DNA from: Marispirochaeta sp.
Lineage (GTDB): Bacteria; Spirochaetota; Spirochaetia; JC444; Marispirochaetaceae
Direction of reading: 5' to 3'
DNA length: 64,000 bases
Assembly: GCF_963668165.1 (NCBI RefSeq)
Contig: NZ_OY764211.1
Span: 496,001-560,000, forward strand
Below, piece by piece: positions 57,287 through 64,000 of the stretch. Each line of letters starts with the position of its first letter. The stretch's first letter is position 1. Both the position numbers and the translations under genes were made by a program. Below the pieces are notes generated by a model. It was given only the letters and a program-made list of their open reading frames with translations, did not search any database and had not been told where the DNA came from.

Positions 57287-57895
57287 TTACCGCTTCAGCA
57301 ATTGAAACGGATAATTGAACGACCTTAACATGCCATAAAACGTGTGGATTGGCAAGCCCACCACATTGGGGTAACTCCCTTTTAGAGCATGAATAAAGAG
57401 TCCTCCCCGTCCTTGTATGCGGTAGGCGCCGGCAGCACCGTTCCACTCCAGGGTATCAAGATACCAGTCGATCTCTTCCGGTGTCATTGGAGCAAAATCT
57501 ACCTCGGTACTAATGACCTCCATGACAGATCTTTTTCTTTTAGTGTCAAACAGTGCAATTCCAGAAGAGACCGTATGACGGGCGCCCTGCAGGGCAGCAA
57601 GTGTTTCCCGTGCCTCATCGCGACAGGAAGGTTTTCCCAGTATTGAGGAGCCGATCCCTGCGAGGGTGTCTACTCCCACAATCCATTGACTGTGTTCTCC
57701 CTGCAGCATGCAGAATTCAGCCTTTAGCCGGGCTAAACGCAGGGATTCCTCTTCTATATGGTTTGTAAGCAGGGTCTCATCGATATGCTGGGGATGCTGG
57801 AGGAGAGGGAATCCCAGATCGCTAAGCATGGCTGCACGCTGCGGTGAGGCAGATGCCAGGGTTATAACAATTTCTTCTTCCGGTGATTCCCGCAT
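57287..57895 (-). CDS. maf: Maf family nucleotide pyrophosphatase
   Basis: Hydrolyses non-canonical or modified nucleoside triphosphates to monophosphates. The 202-residue protein has LASASPQRAAMLSDLGFPL, IVGVDTLAGIGSSILGKPSCRDEARETLAALQGARHTVSSGIALFD, STEVDFAPMTPEEIDWYLDTLEWNGAAGAYRIQGRGGLFIHALKGSYPNVVGLPIHTFYGML. The usual S-x-S-P-R-R motif reads SASPQR here. The C-terminus extends slightly beyond the norm. It lies upstream of rpsB with a 96-base gap that may contain the ribosomal promoter. Confidence 0.92.
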   Translation of the reverse strand: MRESPEEEIVITLASASPQRAAMLSDLGFPLLQHPQHIDETLLTNHIEEESLRLARLKAEFCMLQGEHSQWIVGVDTLAGIGSSILGKPSCRDEARETLAALQGARHTVSSGIALFDTKRKRSVMEVISTEVDFAPMTPEEIDWYLDTLEWNGAAGAYRIQGRGGLFIHALKGSYPNVVGLPIHTFYGMLRSFNYPFQLLKR

Positions 57896-57916
57896 TACAG
57901 CTCCATGTAATAATTC

Positions 57917-58153
57917 TTAAAGGGATTTAAAAAGCAGATAGCCGCCGATAATTCCTGCCAGAGTTCCGGGATTAAATCGAATCCAGAAGGAGATAACGTG
58001 TATATCGAAGCCGATAGGGCCGGCTTCCAGACTGAAGGATATCCCTGCCAGTAATAAAAGAAGTTCCAGCAGTGTCCAGGCAAGGGTTCCGGTAAGGCCC
58101 CCGAGAAACAGCAATCGGTAGAGAACGGGTCTGTTTTTGGCTGTCCATTTCAT
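57917..58153 (-). CDS. small membrane protein (DUF4321-like)
   Basis: The 78-residue protein has two membrane segments (YRLLFLGGLTGTLAWTLLELLLLLAGISFSL and NPGTLAGIIGGYLLFKSL) and the central GPIGFDIHVISFWIRFNPGTL. The pattern resembles DUF4321 proteins, which are about this length. It overlaps the ABC-F stop by 4 bases (ATGA), and maf starts 21 bases downstream, so it is a real operon member despite its size. Confidence 0.7.
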   Translation of the reverse strand: MKWTAKNRPVLYRLLFLGGLTGTLAWTLLELLLLLAGISFSLEAGPIGFDIHVISFWIRFNPGTLAGIIGGYLLFKSL

Positions 58154-60129
58154 TGCCGCACCGGCCCGATAAGATTTTCGATTGATGCTTCGGTTTCGAA
58201 GAGTTCATGGGCGATATCTTCCCACTGATTGTGGGCATCTTCCATGTCTGCCCTTATACGGGAAATCTCTTCCTGTACCCGCTTCGAGGCCTCCGGGGCC
58301 GAATAAACTTGAGGACGGGCCAGTTCCTTCTCTTTGGCGGCAAGCTGCCTTTCAAGACTGTCTATCGTTTTCAGGAGGGACTCTTCTTCTCGTGCAAGCC
58401 GCCGCGATGCTGTTTGCAGACTCTTTAACTGTTCCCTGTGCAGACGACTGTCACTTTTATTCTCTTCATCTGCGGGCACTGTCCTGCTGCGCTCTGTACT
58501 TTCATCGGAGTTTCCTGTCTCCCGCTCCTTAAGAGAGCGGTAATACCCGTATTCACCGGGGAATAAGCGGCCTGCGCCGTCCTGGATTTCAAAAACAGAA
58601 GTCGCAAGCTGGTCAATAAAATAACGGTCATGGGAAACAAAAATAAGAGTTCCCTGATAATCCTTAAGAACATCCAGAAGCACATCCTTGGTCTGCAGAT
58701 CCAGATGATTTGTGGGTTCATCAAGTATCAGAAGATTCACCGGGTTTAAAAGCAGCTTAAGCAGGGCAAGCCGGCTTTTTTCTCCTCCGCTGAGTACGGA
58801 AAGAGACTTGTATATATCGTCTCCCCGGAACAGAAAGGCCCCTAAAAGACCGCGAAGAGAGGGCACAAGAGCGGTGGGCGCGTTTACCACTATTTCATCG
58901 TAAATGGAACGGTCCGCAGTAAAGGTGCTTTCAAGATCCTGATTAAAAAAACCAGTTTTTACCCCGCTACCGAGTTTCAGTTCACCTTCGTAACTTGTAT
59001 CGATTCCCGCAAGAATTCTCATAAGGGTTGATTTTCCGGCGCCGTTTTTTCCAACAAGAGCGAGCTTGTCGCCCCGCTGGACCTCAAGCTCAAGGCCTGA
59101 GAAGACACAGTTGTCTCCGTATTTCTTTAATCCATCATAGAACCGGATTACCTGTTTGCCGCTGTGCGGCGGCTGGGGAAAAGAGAAGCGTACATGCTTC
59201 ATGTTTTCCGGGATCTGGATGGGTTCTATCTTTTCAAGCTGTTTAATCCGGCTCTGAACCAGGGCAGCTTTTGATGAGTTGTAACGAAAACGCTGGATAA
59301 AGCTTTCCAGACGGGCAATCTCTTCCTGTTGCTGAAGGTAGGCTTTGTGGAGCTGTTCAAGCTCCTGACTGCGCTGGTTCAGATAAGCTGAATAGTTCCC
59401 GGTGTACAGGGTAAGTTCTCCGAGAAATAGATCTGCCACCTTGTTTACACAGGAGTCGAGAAAATACCTGTCGTGAGAAACAAGAACAATCCCGCCGTCA
59501 AAGCTGCCGAGAAAAGATTGGAGCCAGTCCCGGGCTTCAAGGTCAAGATAGTTAGTCGGTTCGTCAAGAAGCAGAATATCAGGATTTGTCAACAGCGCCT
59601 TGGCCAGGGCAATGCGCATCTGCCATCCCCCGGAAAACGTACCGGTATCCTTCATCGAATCTTTCCGGGAAAAACCAAGACCGGTCAGAACATCGCTGAT
59701 GCGTTGTTCCCGCTGGTAGTATCCGCTATGGGCAATAGATTCTTCCAGCAGATGCTGGCGGTGAACAAGGTCTTCGATTTTCGGGTCTCCCTCCCGGGAT
59801 TCAGAGAGGAGCTCTTCGATCAGTACCTTTTCGTCGATCATGGCATGCACGTAGGTATAGGCCATTTCAGCTTCGTCCAGCAGAGTGCGTCCAGAATGCT
59901 CCAGTCCTGTCTGGGGCAGATACGTTACCCGGGCTCCGGGGCTGAATGTGCAGTTCCCGCTGTCTGCTGCAATCAGCCCGGCGGCGATTTTTAAAAGAGA
60001 GGATTTCCCCGATCCGTTTGCACCTGTCAGCGCAATGCGGTCCCTGGAGTCGATGCGAAGATTAACCTCTTTTAAAACATCTCTGTCGCCGAAAGCCAGG
60101 GATATGCCGCTTAATTGAAGAAAAGACAT
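58150..60129 (-). CDS. ABC-F family ATPase
   Basis: The 659-residue ABC-F protein has two ATP-binding domains and no membrane segments; such proteins act on the ribosome's E site. First domain: Walker A GANGSGKSSLL, signature TFSGGWQMRIALAKALL, Walker B DILLLDEPTNYLD. The linker is long and Arg/Gln-rich. Second: GKNGAGKSTLM, VLSGGEKSRLALL, LLILDEPTNHLD. A C-terminal coiled coil of about 100 residues follows, as in Uup-type members. Type (translation factor or antibiotic protection) cannot be read from sequence alone. It starts one base after the SH3-lipoprotein stop codon. Confidence 0.92.
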   Translation of the reverse strand: MSFLQLSGISLAFGDRDVLKEVNLRIDSRDRIALTGANGSGKSSLLKIAAGLIAADSGNCTFSPGARVTYLPQTGLEHSGRTLLDEAEMAYTYVHAMIDEKVLIEELLSESREGDPKIEDLVHRQHLLEESIAHSGYYQREQRISDVLTGLGFSRKDSMKDTGTFSGGWQMRIALAKALLTNPDILLLDEPTNYLDLEARDWLQSFLGSFDGGIVLVSHDRYFLDSCVNKVADLFLGELTLYTGNYSAYLNQRSQELEQLHKAYLQQQEEIARLESFIQRFRYNSSKAALVQSRIKQLEKIEPIQIPENMKHVRFSFPQPPHSGKQVIRFYDGLKKYGDNCVFSGLELEVQRGDKLALVGKNGAGKSTLMRILAGIDTSYEGELKLGSGVKTGFFNQDLESTFTADRSIYDEIVVNAPTALVPSLRGLLGAFLFRGDDIYKSLSVLSGGEKSRLALLKLLLNPVNLLILDEPTNHLDLQTKDVLLDVLKDYQGTLIFVSHDRYFIDQLATSVFEIQDGAGRLFPGEYGYYRSLKERETGNSDESTERSRTVPADEENKSDSRLHREQLKSLQTASRRLAREEESLLKTIDSLERQLAAKEKELARPQVYSAPEASKRVQEEISRIRADMEDAHNQWEDIAHELFETEASIENLIGPVRQ

Positions 60130-60130
60130 A

Positions 60131-61435
60131 CTAATTCTGCAGATTCATAAAAAGGATAAGAGAGTTATATCCGATTTCCCGCACCATGAAGTCCTTAACG
60201 TTATCCTCAGGGATCATAGTCAGGCGTATTCCCTGTGACTCCAGGGTGTACAAAAAGGTAATACCCTGGTCGGAGCCAGCACCATGAAACCGGAAACTCG
60301 CGGCCCCGTCGTATTTACGGCGCAGATCCGATGACAGGTACCGGTCAAAACGAATAGTACCGGTGTCTTCGTACTCTGCTTTTATTGTCTCCGGTACCAG
60401 ACGCTCTTTGCCTGACCACTCAAATGAGCCGTCGGGATAAATCTCTATGGTTCCGTAGGCATTGCTCATAAAGCGCTCGCCCATTTCGACTATTTCCTGG
60501 AGGGCCACTTCTCTTCGCAGTTTTTCTTCCTCGATCATTTCTTCCAGATCGGGAATGGACATAAACCGCGCAGTTATATCAGAAGATTCTGCCTGAAACT
60601 GAACCAAAATCGAAGAAACGGGAGGTTCAGGGCTTTCCATTGTGATGTATACTCCGCTGTCCGTAAAGTAGTAGCGGTTCCTTCCCGCACTTTCCACATC
60701 GGAAAACTCTTCAGACAGGCTGTATTTTGCAGAAACAATAGTGATTACTCCCTGTTCTCTATCTGGAAAAAGTCCATGCTCCGGATTAAGAACCTGTAGT
60801 GCCGGAGTCCCCTGCCGAATTAGATGAACAAAACGTTCAGGATAGTAGGAGCGGGTAAAAAAATCTTCAATTCTAAGATCAACACTCTGAACCGAGAGAA
60901 CGGCTTCCCGTTCGCCTTCCTGATACAAGAGCAGGTACTGGTCAAAACAGTAGCCGATAGTACCATCCTGAGTAAGGACTTTGTACCAGTAGCCGCGGTA
61001 CTCACCGACTTGTGCTTCTTCAGGGGCTTTAGACAGAACTTTTATCTCCTCATGCTGTCTCAGCCGGTAAACCCTGTCGCTTAAAGCATCGGGCTGTGAT
61101 CGGACAGGTAATCCAACACTGCTTGAAAGAGCCATGGTTTCGGCAAAAGGACCATACTCTGAAGACGCCTGTCTGGCGGCGTTTTCACTCTCGTAGGATT
61201 TAACCCGCCAGCGTTTAAGGCTCTCTTTTTCTTCGCTCCCGGGAACTTCAATTATATAGGATTCTTCGATATTCGATTCACTGATTATCTTTACTACATC
61301 CGAGCTTTCCAGGGAGCTGTTTTCCGGAGGCCAGAGAATGACCCCGAAACCGATTCCACGGGAGGAACAGGAGGTAATCAGAAGGAAGCAAAGGCTTAGA
61401 AGGCTTGTAACAGAAAAGATTCTACCAACTCGCAT
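60131..61435 (-). CDS. SH3-domain lipoprotein
   Basis: The 434-residue protein has a lipoprotein signal (MRVGRIFSVTSLLSLCFLLITSC, lipobox L-I-T-S-C). It has bacterial SH3-like modules (VGLPVRSQPDALSDRVYRLRQHEEIKVLSKAPEEAQVGEYRGYWYKVLTQDGTIGYCFDQYLLLYQ) and a beta-rich C-terminal region. SH3b domains in envelope proteins often bind peptidoglycan. The ATG at 61435 is preceded by a sigma-70-like promoter with the -10 box 7 bases away. It is next to a LysM lytic transglycosylase gene, which supports a cell-wall role by inference. Confidence 0.8.
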   Translation of the reverse strand: MRVGRIFSVTSLLSLCFLLITSCSSRGIGFGVILWPPENSSLESSDVVKIISESNIEESYIIEVPGSEEKESLKRWRVKSYESENAARQASSEYGPFAETMALSSSVGLPVRSQPDALSDRVYRLRQHEEIKVLSKAPEEAQVGEYRGYWYKVLTQDGTIGYCFDQYLLLYQEGEREAVLSVQSVDLRIEDFFTRSYYPERFVHLIRQGTPALQVLNPEHGLFPDREQGVITIVSAKYSLSEEFSDVESAGRNRYYFTDSGVYITMESPEPPVSSILVQFQAESSDITARFMSIPDLEEMIEEEKLRREVALQEIVEMGERFMSNAYGTIEIYPDGSFEWSGKERLVPETIKAEYEDTGTIRFDRYLSSDLRRKYDGAASFRFHGAGSDQGITFLYTLESQGIRLTMIPEDNVKDFMVREIGYNSLILFMNLQN

Positions 61436-61442
61436 AGTTCTG

Positions 61443-61471
61443 AATAGACCACATATATTGGGATAAGTCAA
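61443..61471 (-). promoter_or_regulatory. promoter of the SH3 lipoprotein gene (leaderless layout)
   Basis: On the minus strand TTGACT (61471-61466), a 17-base spacer and TCTATT (61448-61443). The ATG at 61435 follows after 7 bases. Confidence 0.55.
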
Positions 61472-61493
61472 TAATTCAGGATACAGTGAAGAT

Positions 61494-62351
61494 CTAAAAT
61501 GCCGGCGGTGCCTGATCACCTATTACCAAAGCTATTTTTCCCAGCTGAAGAATTTCCCAGGCCTGGGGTGAATTAAGAAAAGAAAGGGCATCAGATCGGG
61601 GGATAATCGGATCTGAAGGAACTATACCAAAGAGTCCCCGGGCAGCAATACGTATGGGATTTGGTCCAACACGCTTTATTAATTCTCCGGAAGTGAGACT
61701 GCGAAAATAGCTTACCGGACCATGTGCAAGAAGATCCTCACTGTTCATCATTTCCGGTTCAAAAACAATCTTCATCTCTTCATCCCATATGCGAGGAAAG
61801 AGTACCGGACTAATCCGCGACTCCCTGTCTTCCCCAAAAACAGGGTACGTATCCTGGACGTAGATCAGTATCCCGGTATAGTTGCCGCTGGGGGCATGAA
61901 ACAGGCTTGGGGCGGGGGTGTATCCTCGGGAGTGGTCTATAAAAACAGAGGCCAGATCGGGAAAGAGGGGCATGTGAAAGGTAAAGATCAGTTCTCCGAA
62001 CTCACGGGAAAACCTGCTGGAAAGTGGCCGCATTGTTTTTACAGCATCAAGCAGATCCGAAATCCTGCGCGGGTTACGGGAGATCCACTGGTCAAGAGAG
62101 AGGGATGAGGAAATCCGCAGTTCCTTTGCCGCGTCCAGGAAAAGCTCACCCAGGTCCCTGAAGGTTTCCTGCTGGAGCCGTGATCTTTGCTGGGGTGAGA
62201 AATCATCAACTTTATGGGTCACCGTCAGTTGGATGATTCCCTCTTCCCAATCCACGGAAACCTGTGATTCCGGTAAGGCCAGCAGGTCAACAGAGCCCAA
62301 AAAAGTTGTAAGTAGAAGAAGAATCGTCCACCGGAAGAGTGTTCCTCTCAT
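61494..62351 (-). CDS. exported protein of unknown function
   Basis: The 285-residue protein has a signal peptide (MRGTLFRWTILLLLTTFLGSVDLLALPESQ). A mature part contains VSVDWEEGIIQLTVTHKVDDFSPQQRSRLQQETFRDLGELFLDAAKELRISSS, GELIFTFHMPLFPDLASVFIDH and NYTGILIYVQDTYPVFGEDRESRISPVLFPRIWDEEMKIVFEPEMM. No family is recognised. Similar proteins appear spirochaete-specific in my memory, but I cannot verify this. It overlaps the lytic transglycosylase gene by 4 bases (ATGA), which suggests a role at the cell wall or outer membrane. Confidence 0.65.
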   Translation of the reverse strand: MRGTLFRWTILLLLTTFLGSVDLLALPESQVSVDWEEGIIQLTVTHKVDDFSPQQRSRLQQETFRDLGELFLDAAKELRISSSLSLDQWISRNPRRISDLLDAVKTMRPLSSRFSREFGELIFTFHMPLFPDLASVFIDHSRGYTPAPSLFHAPSGNYTGILIYVQDTYPVFGEDRESRISPVLFPRIWDEEMKIVFEPEMMNSEDLLAHGPVSYFRSLTSGELIKRVGPNPIRIAARGLFGIVPSDPIIPRSDALSFLNSPQAWEILQLGKIALVIGDQAPPAF

Positions 62352-63730
62352 CGTTCGCCCTCCGATCCTGTTTCCCGAGAAGGAACATTGAGTATCATCC
62401 CCGGATGTATAAGAGAATCAAGACTAAGCTGATTATTGAAAGCCAATTCAGCGGCGCTTGTATCGAAGCGGTGTCCGATACTCGTAAGGGTATCCCCGGG
62501 CTGCACACGATAATGGGAAACCTGTTCATAATGTACCTGGTAGGAGGAGTCCTGCGGCCCCCGGTAGGCGGGCATTGGAGCGGCGAGAGGAATGACTACC
62601 TCTGAACCGATCAATAGACGCCGGGGATCGAGATTGGGATTAAATTCAAGCAGCAGATCGGTGGAAACCCCGTAATGCCTGCTTAAGGCATATAAAGTAT
62701 CTCCCTGCTGAATTGTATATGTGTCAAGATCCATTAACGCCATATCCTTATTGGTAAGGGCCTTTTTTATAGTATCGGCGTATTCTCCAGGAACTTTCAG
62801 TCGATAGCCTGTACGCTCCGGCGGTGTTACCGGCTGATTCAGCTCTTGATTGGCTTCGGTAAGAACGCGCAGGGGCACATCAGCAGCTTCTGCCAGACGG
62901 TTAAGATGCACCGGACCTGTAACATCCACCCGGGTCCAGGCATGCTCCTTCCACTGGTAGGGAAGCCTGTGGCGGCCGGGATACGAGGCAAAACGGCTGA
63001 CCGCAAGAAAGCGGGGAACATATGCTGCCGTTTCGGCGGGGAGATATCCTTTTCTGGCCAGGGTCCAGAAATCCCGGCTTCCAGCCTCCTCAATGGCTCG
63101 CTGCATACCGCCCAAACCGCAGTTATAGGCTCCAATGGCCAGCAGCCAGTCTCCAAGAACATCGTAATTGGTTTTCAGTTTCTGCAGGGCTCCGCGGGTC
63201 GCCTTCCAGAAGTCCCGGCGTTCATCCAGCCATTTATTAACCCTGATATCGTAGGGTGATATGCTGTTGAGCATAAACTGCCATAGCCCGGCCGCTCCGG
63301 ATCGTGAGACGGCAGACGGAATAAATGCGGATTCGATAATAGGCAGATAGGCCAGCTCCCAGGGGAGCTCCATTTCCGTGATAACCGAGAAAATAAAAGG
63401 CAGATAGGTTTCGCCCCGTTGCAGGACTCGTACAAGATACTCCTGGCCTGCTCTTCCGGCATAATGTCGGTAGTGGGCTTGTACCTCAGGGATATCTGCA
63501 AATTTTGATATCTCCAGGGATTGAAAGGCAGGGCCTTTGTGTCCCTGTTTGGTCGGAAGCGGCCCTTGAGGTGAGTTAGCGGAACTGGCAGAATAGTGCA
63601 TTGATTCGTTCACCCTGCGGGGATCCCGGTGTTCAGGAGCCTGAGGCAGGGGAAGAGAAACCGTTTGAAAAGACCAGCAGCAGAAAAAAAGCAGATACAG
63701 TGTGCTCCGAAAAAAACGCAGGTCAGCCAT
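62348..63730 (-). CDS. LysM lytic transglycosylase (MltD-like)
   Basis: Cuts peptidoglycan glycan strands. About 460 residues: signal peptide (FFRSTLYLLFFCCWSFQTVSLPLPQ), an SLT domain with FIFSVITEMELPWELAYLPIIESAFIPSAVSRSGAAGLWQFM (catalytic Glu in PIIESAF), AIGAYNCGLGGMQRAI, then LysM repeats (TIQQGDTLYALSRHYGVSTDLLLEFNPNLDPRRLLIGSEVVIP and YRVQPGDTLTSIGHRFDTSAAELAFNNQL). The ATG at 63730 overlaps the upstream stop; a TTG at 63745 is possible. The product would be periplasmic or outer-membrane-associated and used in wall turnover or cell separation. Confidence 0.92.
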   Translation of the reverse strand: MADLRFFRSTLYLLFFCCWSFQTVSLPLPQAPEHRDPRRVNESMHYSASSANSPQGPLPTKQGHKGPAFQSLEISKFADIPEVQAHYRHYAGRAGQEYLVRVLQRGETYLPFIFSVITEMELPWELAYLPIIESAFIPSAVSRSGAAGLWQFMLNSISPYDIRVNKWLDERRDFWKATRGALQKLKTNYDVLGDWLLAIGAYNCGLGGMQRAIEEAGSRDFWTLARKGYLPAETAAYVPRFLAVSRFASYPGRHRLPYQWKEHAWTRVDVTGPVHLNRLAEAADVPLRVLTEANQELNQPVTPPERTGYRLKVPGEYADTIKKALTNKDMALMDLDTYTIQQGDTLYALSRHYGVSTDLLLEFNPNLDPRRLLIGSEVVIPLAAPMPAYRGPQDSSYQVHYEQVSHYRVQPGDTLTSIGHRFDTSAAELAFNNQLSLDSLIHPGMILNVPSRETGSEGER

Positions 63731-64000
63731 TGCTGCTGCCGGCAAAGGGTTTCTCGCCGAAATAGATTCCTGCCCATTCCCACTGCCCGTGAATCTCGGG
63801 ATCCGCAGGAAAGTTAACCCGTCTGAAATAGAGATACCAGGTTTTTATGCGATATGACCAACCCCAGGTGCGCAGGTAGGCCTCGCGGCTGTTGGAACCT
63901 TCATCCAGTTCCCGGGAATAGGAGACGTTTCCTTTAAGGAAGATTCCGATATCCGCCAAAAAATCGATATTTGCCTGGGTTTCTTCTTCTTCCCAGGAGA
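63723..64000 (-). CDS. partial protein of unknown function (5' end outside the window)
   Basis: The last 92 codons of a minus-strand gene whose start lies beyond the right edge. It reads EEEETQANIDFLADIGIFLKGNVSYSREL, then LRTWGWSYRIKTWYLYFRRVNFPADPEIHGQWEWAGIYFGEKPF. It is rich in Trp and Tyr with beta-strand character, but I cannot name a family. It overlaps the start of the lytic transglycosylase gene by 8 bases, so it is part of the same operon. Confidence 0.55.
   Translation of the reverse strand, partial: SWEEEETQANIDFLADIGIFLKGNVSYSRELDEGSNSREAYLRTWGWSYRIKTWYLYFRRVNFPADPEIHGQWEWAGIYFGEKPFAGSSNG

Overview
The window comes from a spirochaete, most likely a free-living Spirochaetaceae/Sediminispirochaeta-type organism. 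The inference rests on gene content and order: rpsB-tsf-frr-uppS-cdsA-dxr-rseP; a short RpoZ-like protein before miaA; cdaA-cdaR-acpS followed by a DUF2225 protein; a PASTA protein beside rpe; and many signal-peptide proteins with TPR or beta-propeller folds. I recognised no rRNA, tRNA or CRISPR.

Bases 1-10,200 are an accessory region. They hold the end of a nuclease-like gene, an outer-membrane beta-barrel gene behind a sigma-54-type promoter, and a broken BREX phage-defence locus (brxA, brxB, and brxC cut off before its Walker B region). Next come a decayed membrane-protein gene and a HEPN-like/DUF6804 membrane protein. The most striking object is a nested pair of group II introns. A 4.3-kb intron on the minus strand (5512-9821) lies inside a GxxExxY-family gene, exactly in the codons of the family's signature motif. 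That intron's own reverse-transcriptase/HNH gene is interrupted just after the YADD codons by a second complete group II intron (about 6522-8385). Removing both on paper restores a 120-residue GxxExxY protein and a 603-residue intron protein. A family of hairpin repeats with ends like aaccacgac/gtcgtggtt flanks the locus.

Bases 10,200-64,000 are mostly chromosomal core genes in long, tightly packed operons. Minus-strand and plus-strand blocks in order: (1) recQ, an ATP-grasp/DmpA fusion, an acetylpolyamine-amidohydrolase-like deacetylase and a DUF456 protein; (2) FecR-domain protein, Moco-type oxidoreductase, glutaredoxin-like protein, lipA; (3) LemA, two TPM proteins and a ferredoxin-NADP-reductase-like flavoprotein; (4) murC, yicC, cytidylate-kinase-like protein, rpoZ, miaA; (5) hisD-folC-hisC-macro-NFACT-Memo-AMMECR1-pseudokinase; (6) folP-cdaA-cdaR-acpS-DUF2225-truA-udg-priA; (7) def-fmt-PASTA-rpe-TPR-hypothetical-TPR-dtd; (8) ABC-F-DUF4321-like-maf-rpsB-tsf-frr-uppS-cdsA-dxr-rseP-CpXC-WD40; (9) partial gene, LysM lytic transglycosylase, exported protein, SH3 lipoprotein.

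Several first genes of transcription units (lipA, murC, folP, def, the FecR gene, the SH3 lipoprotein, the HEPN gene) have a sigma-70-like -35/-10 pair whose -10 box ends only 6-8 bases before the ATG. This suggests leaderless mRNAs are common in this organism.
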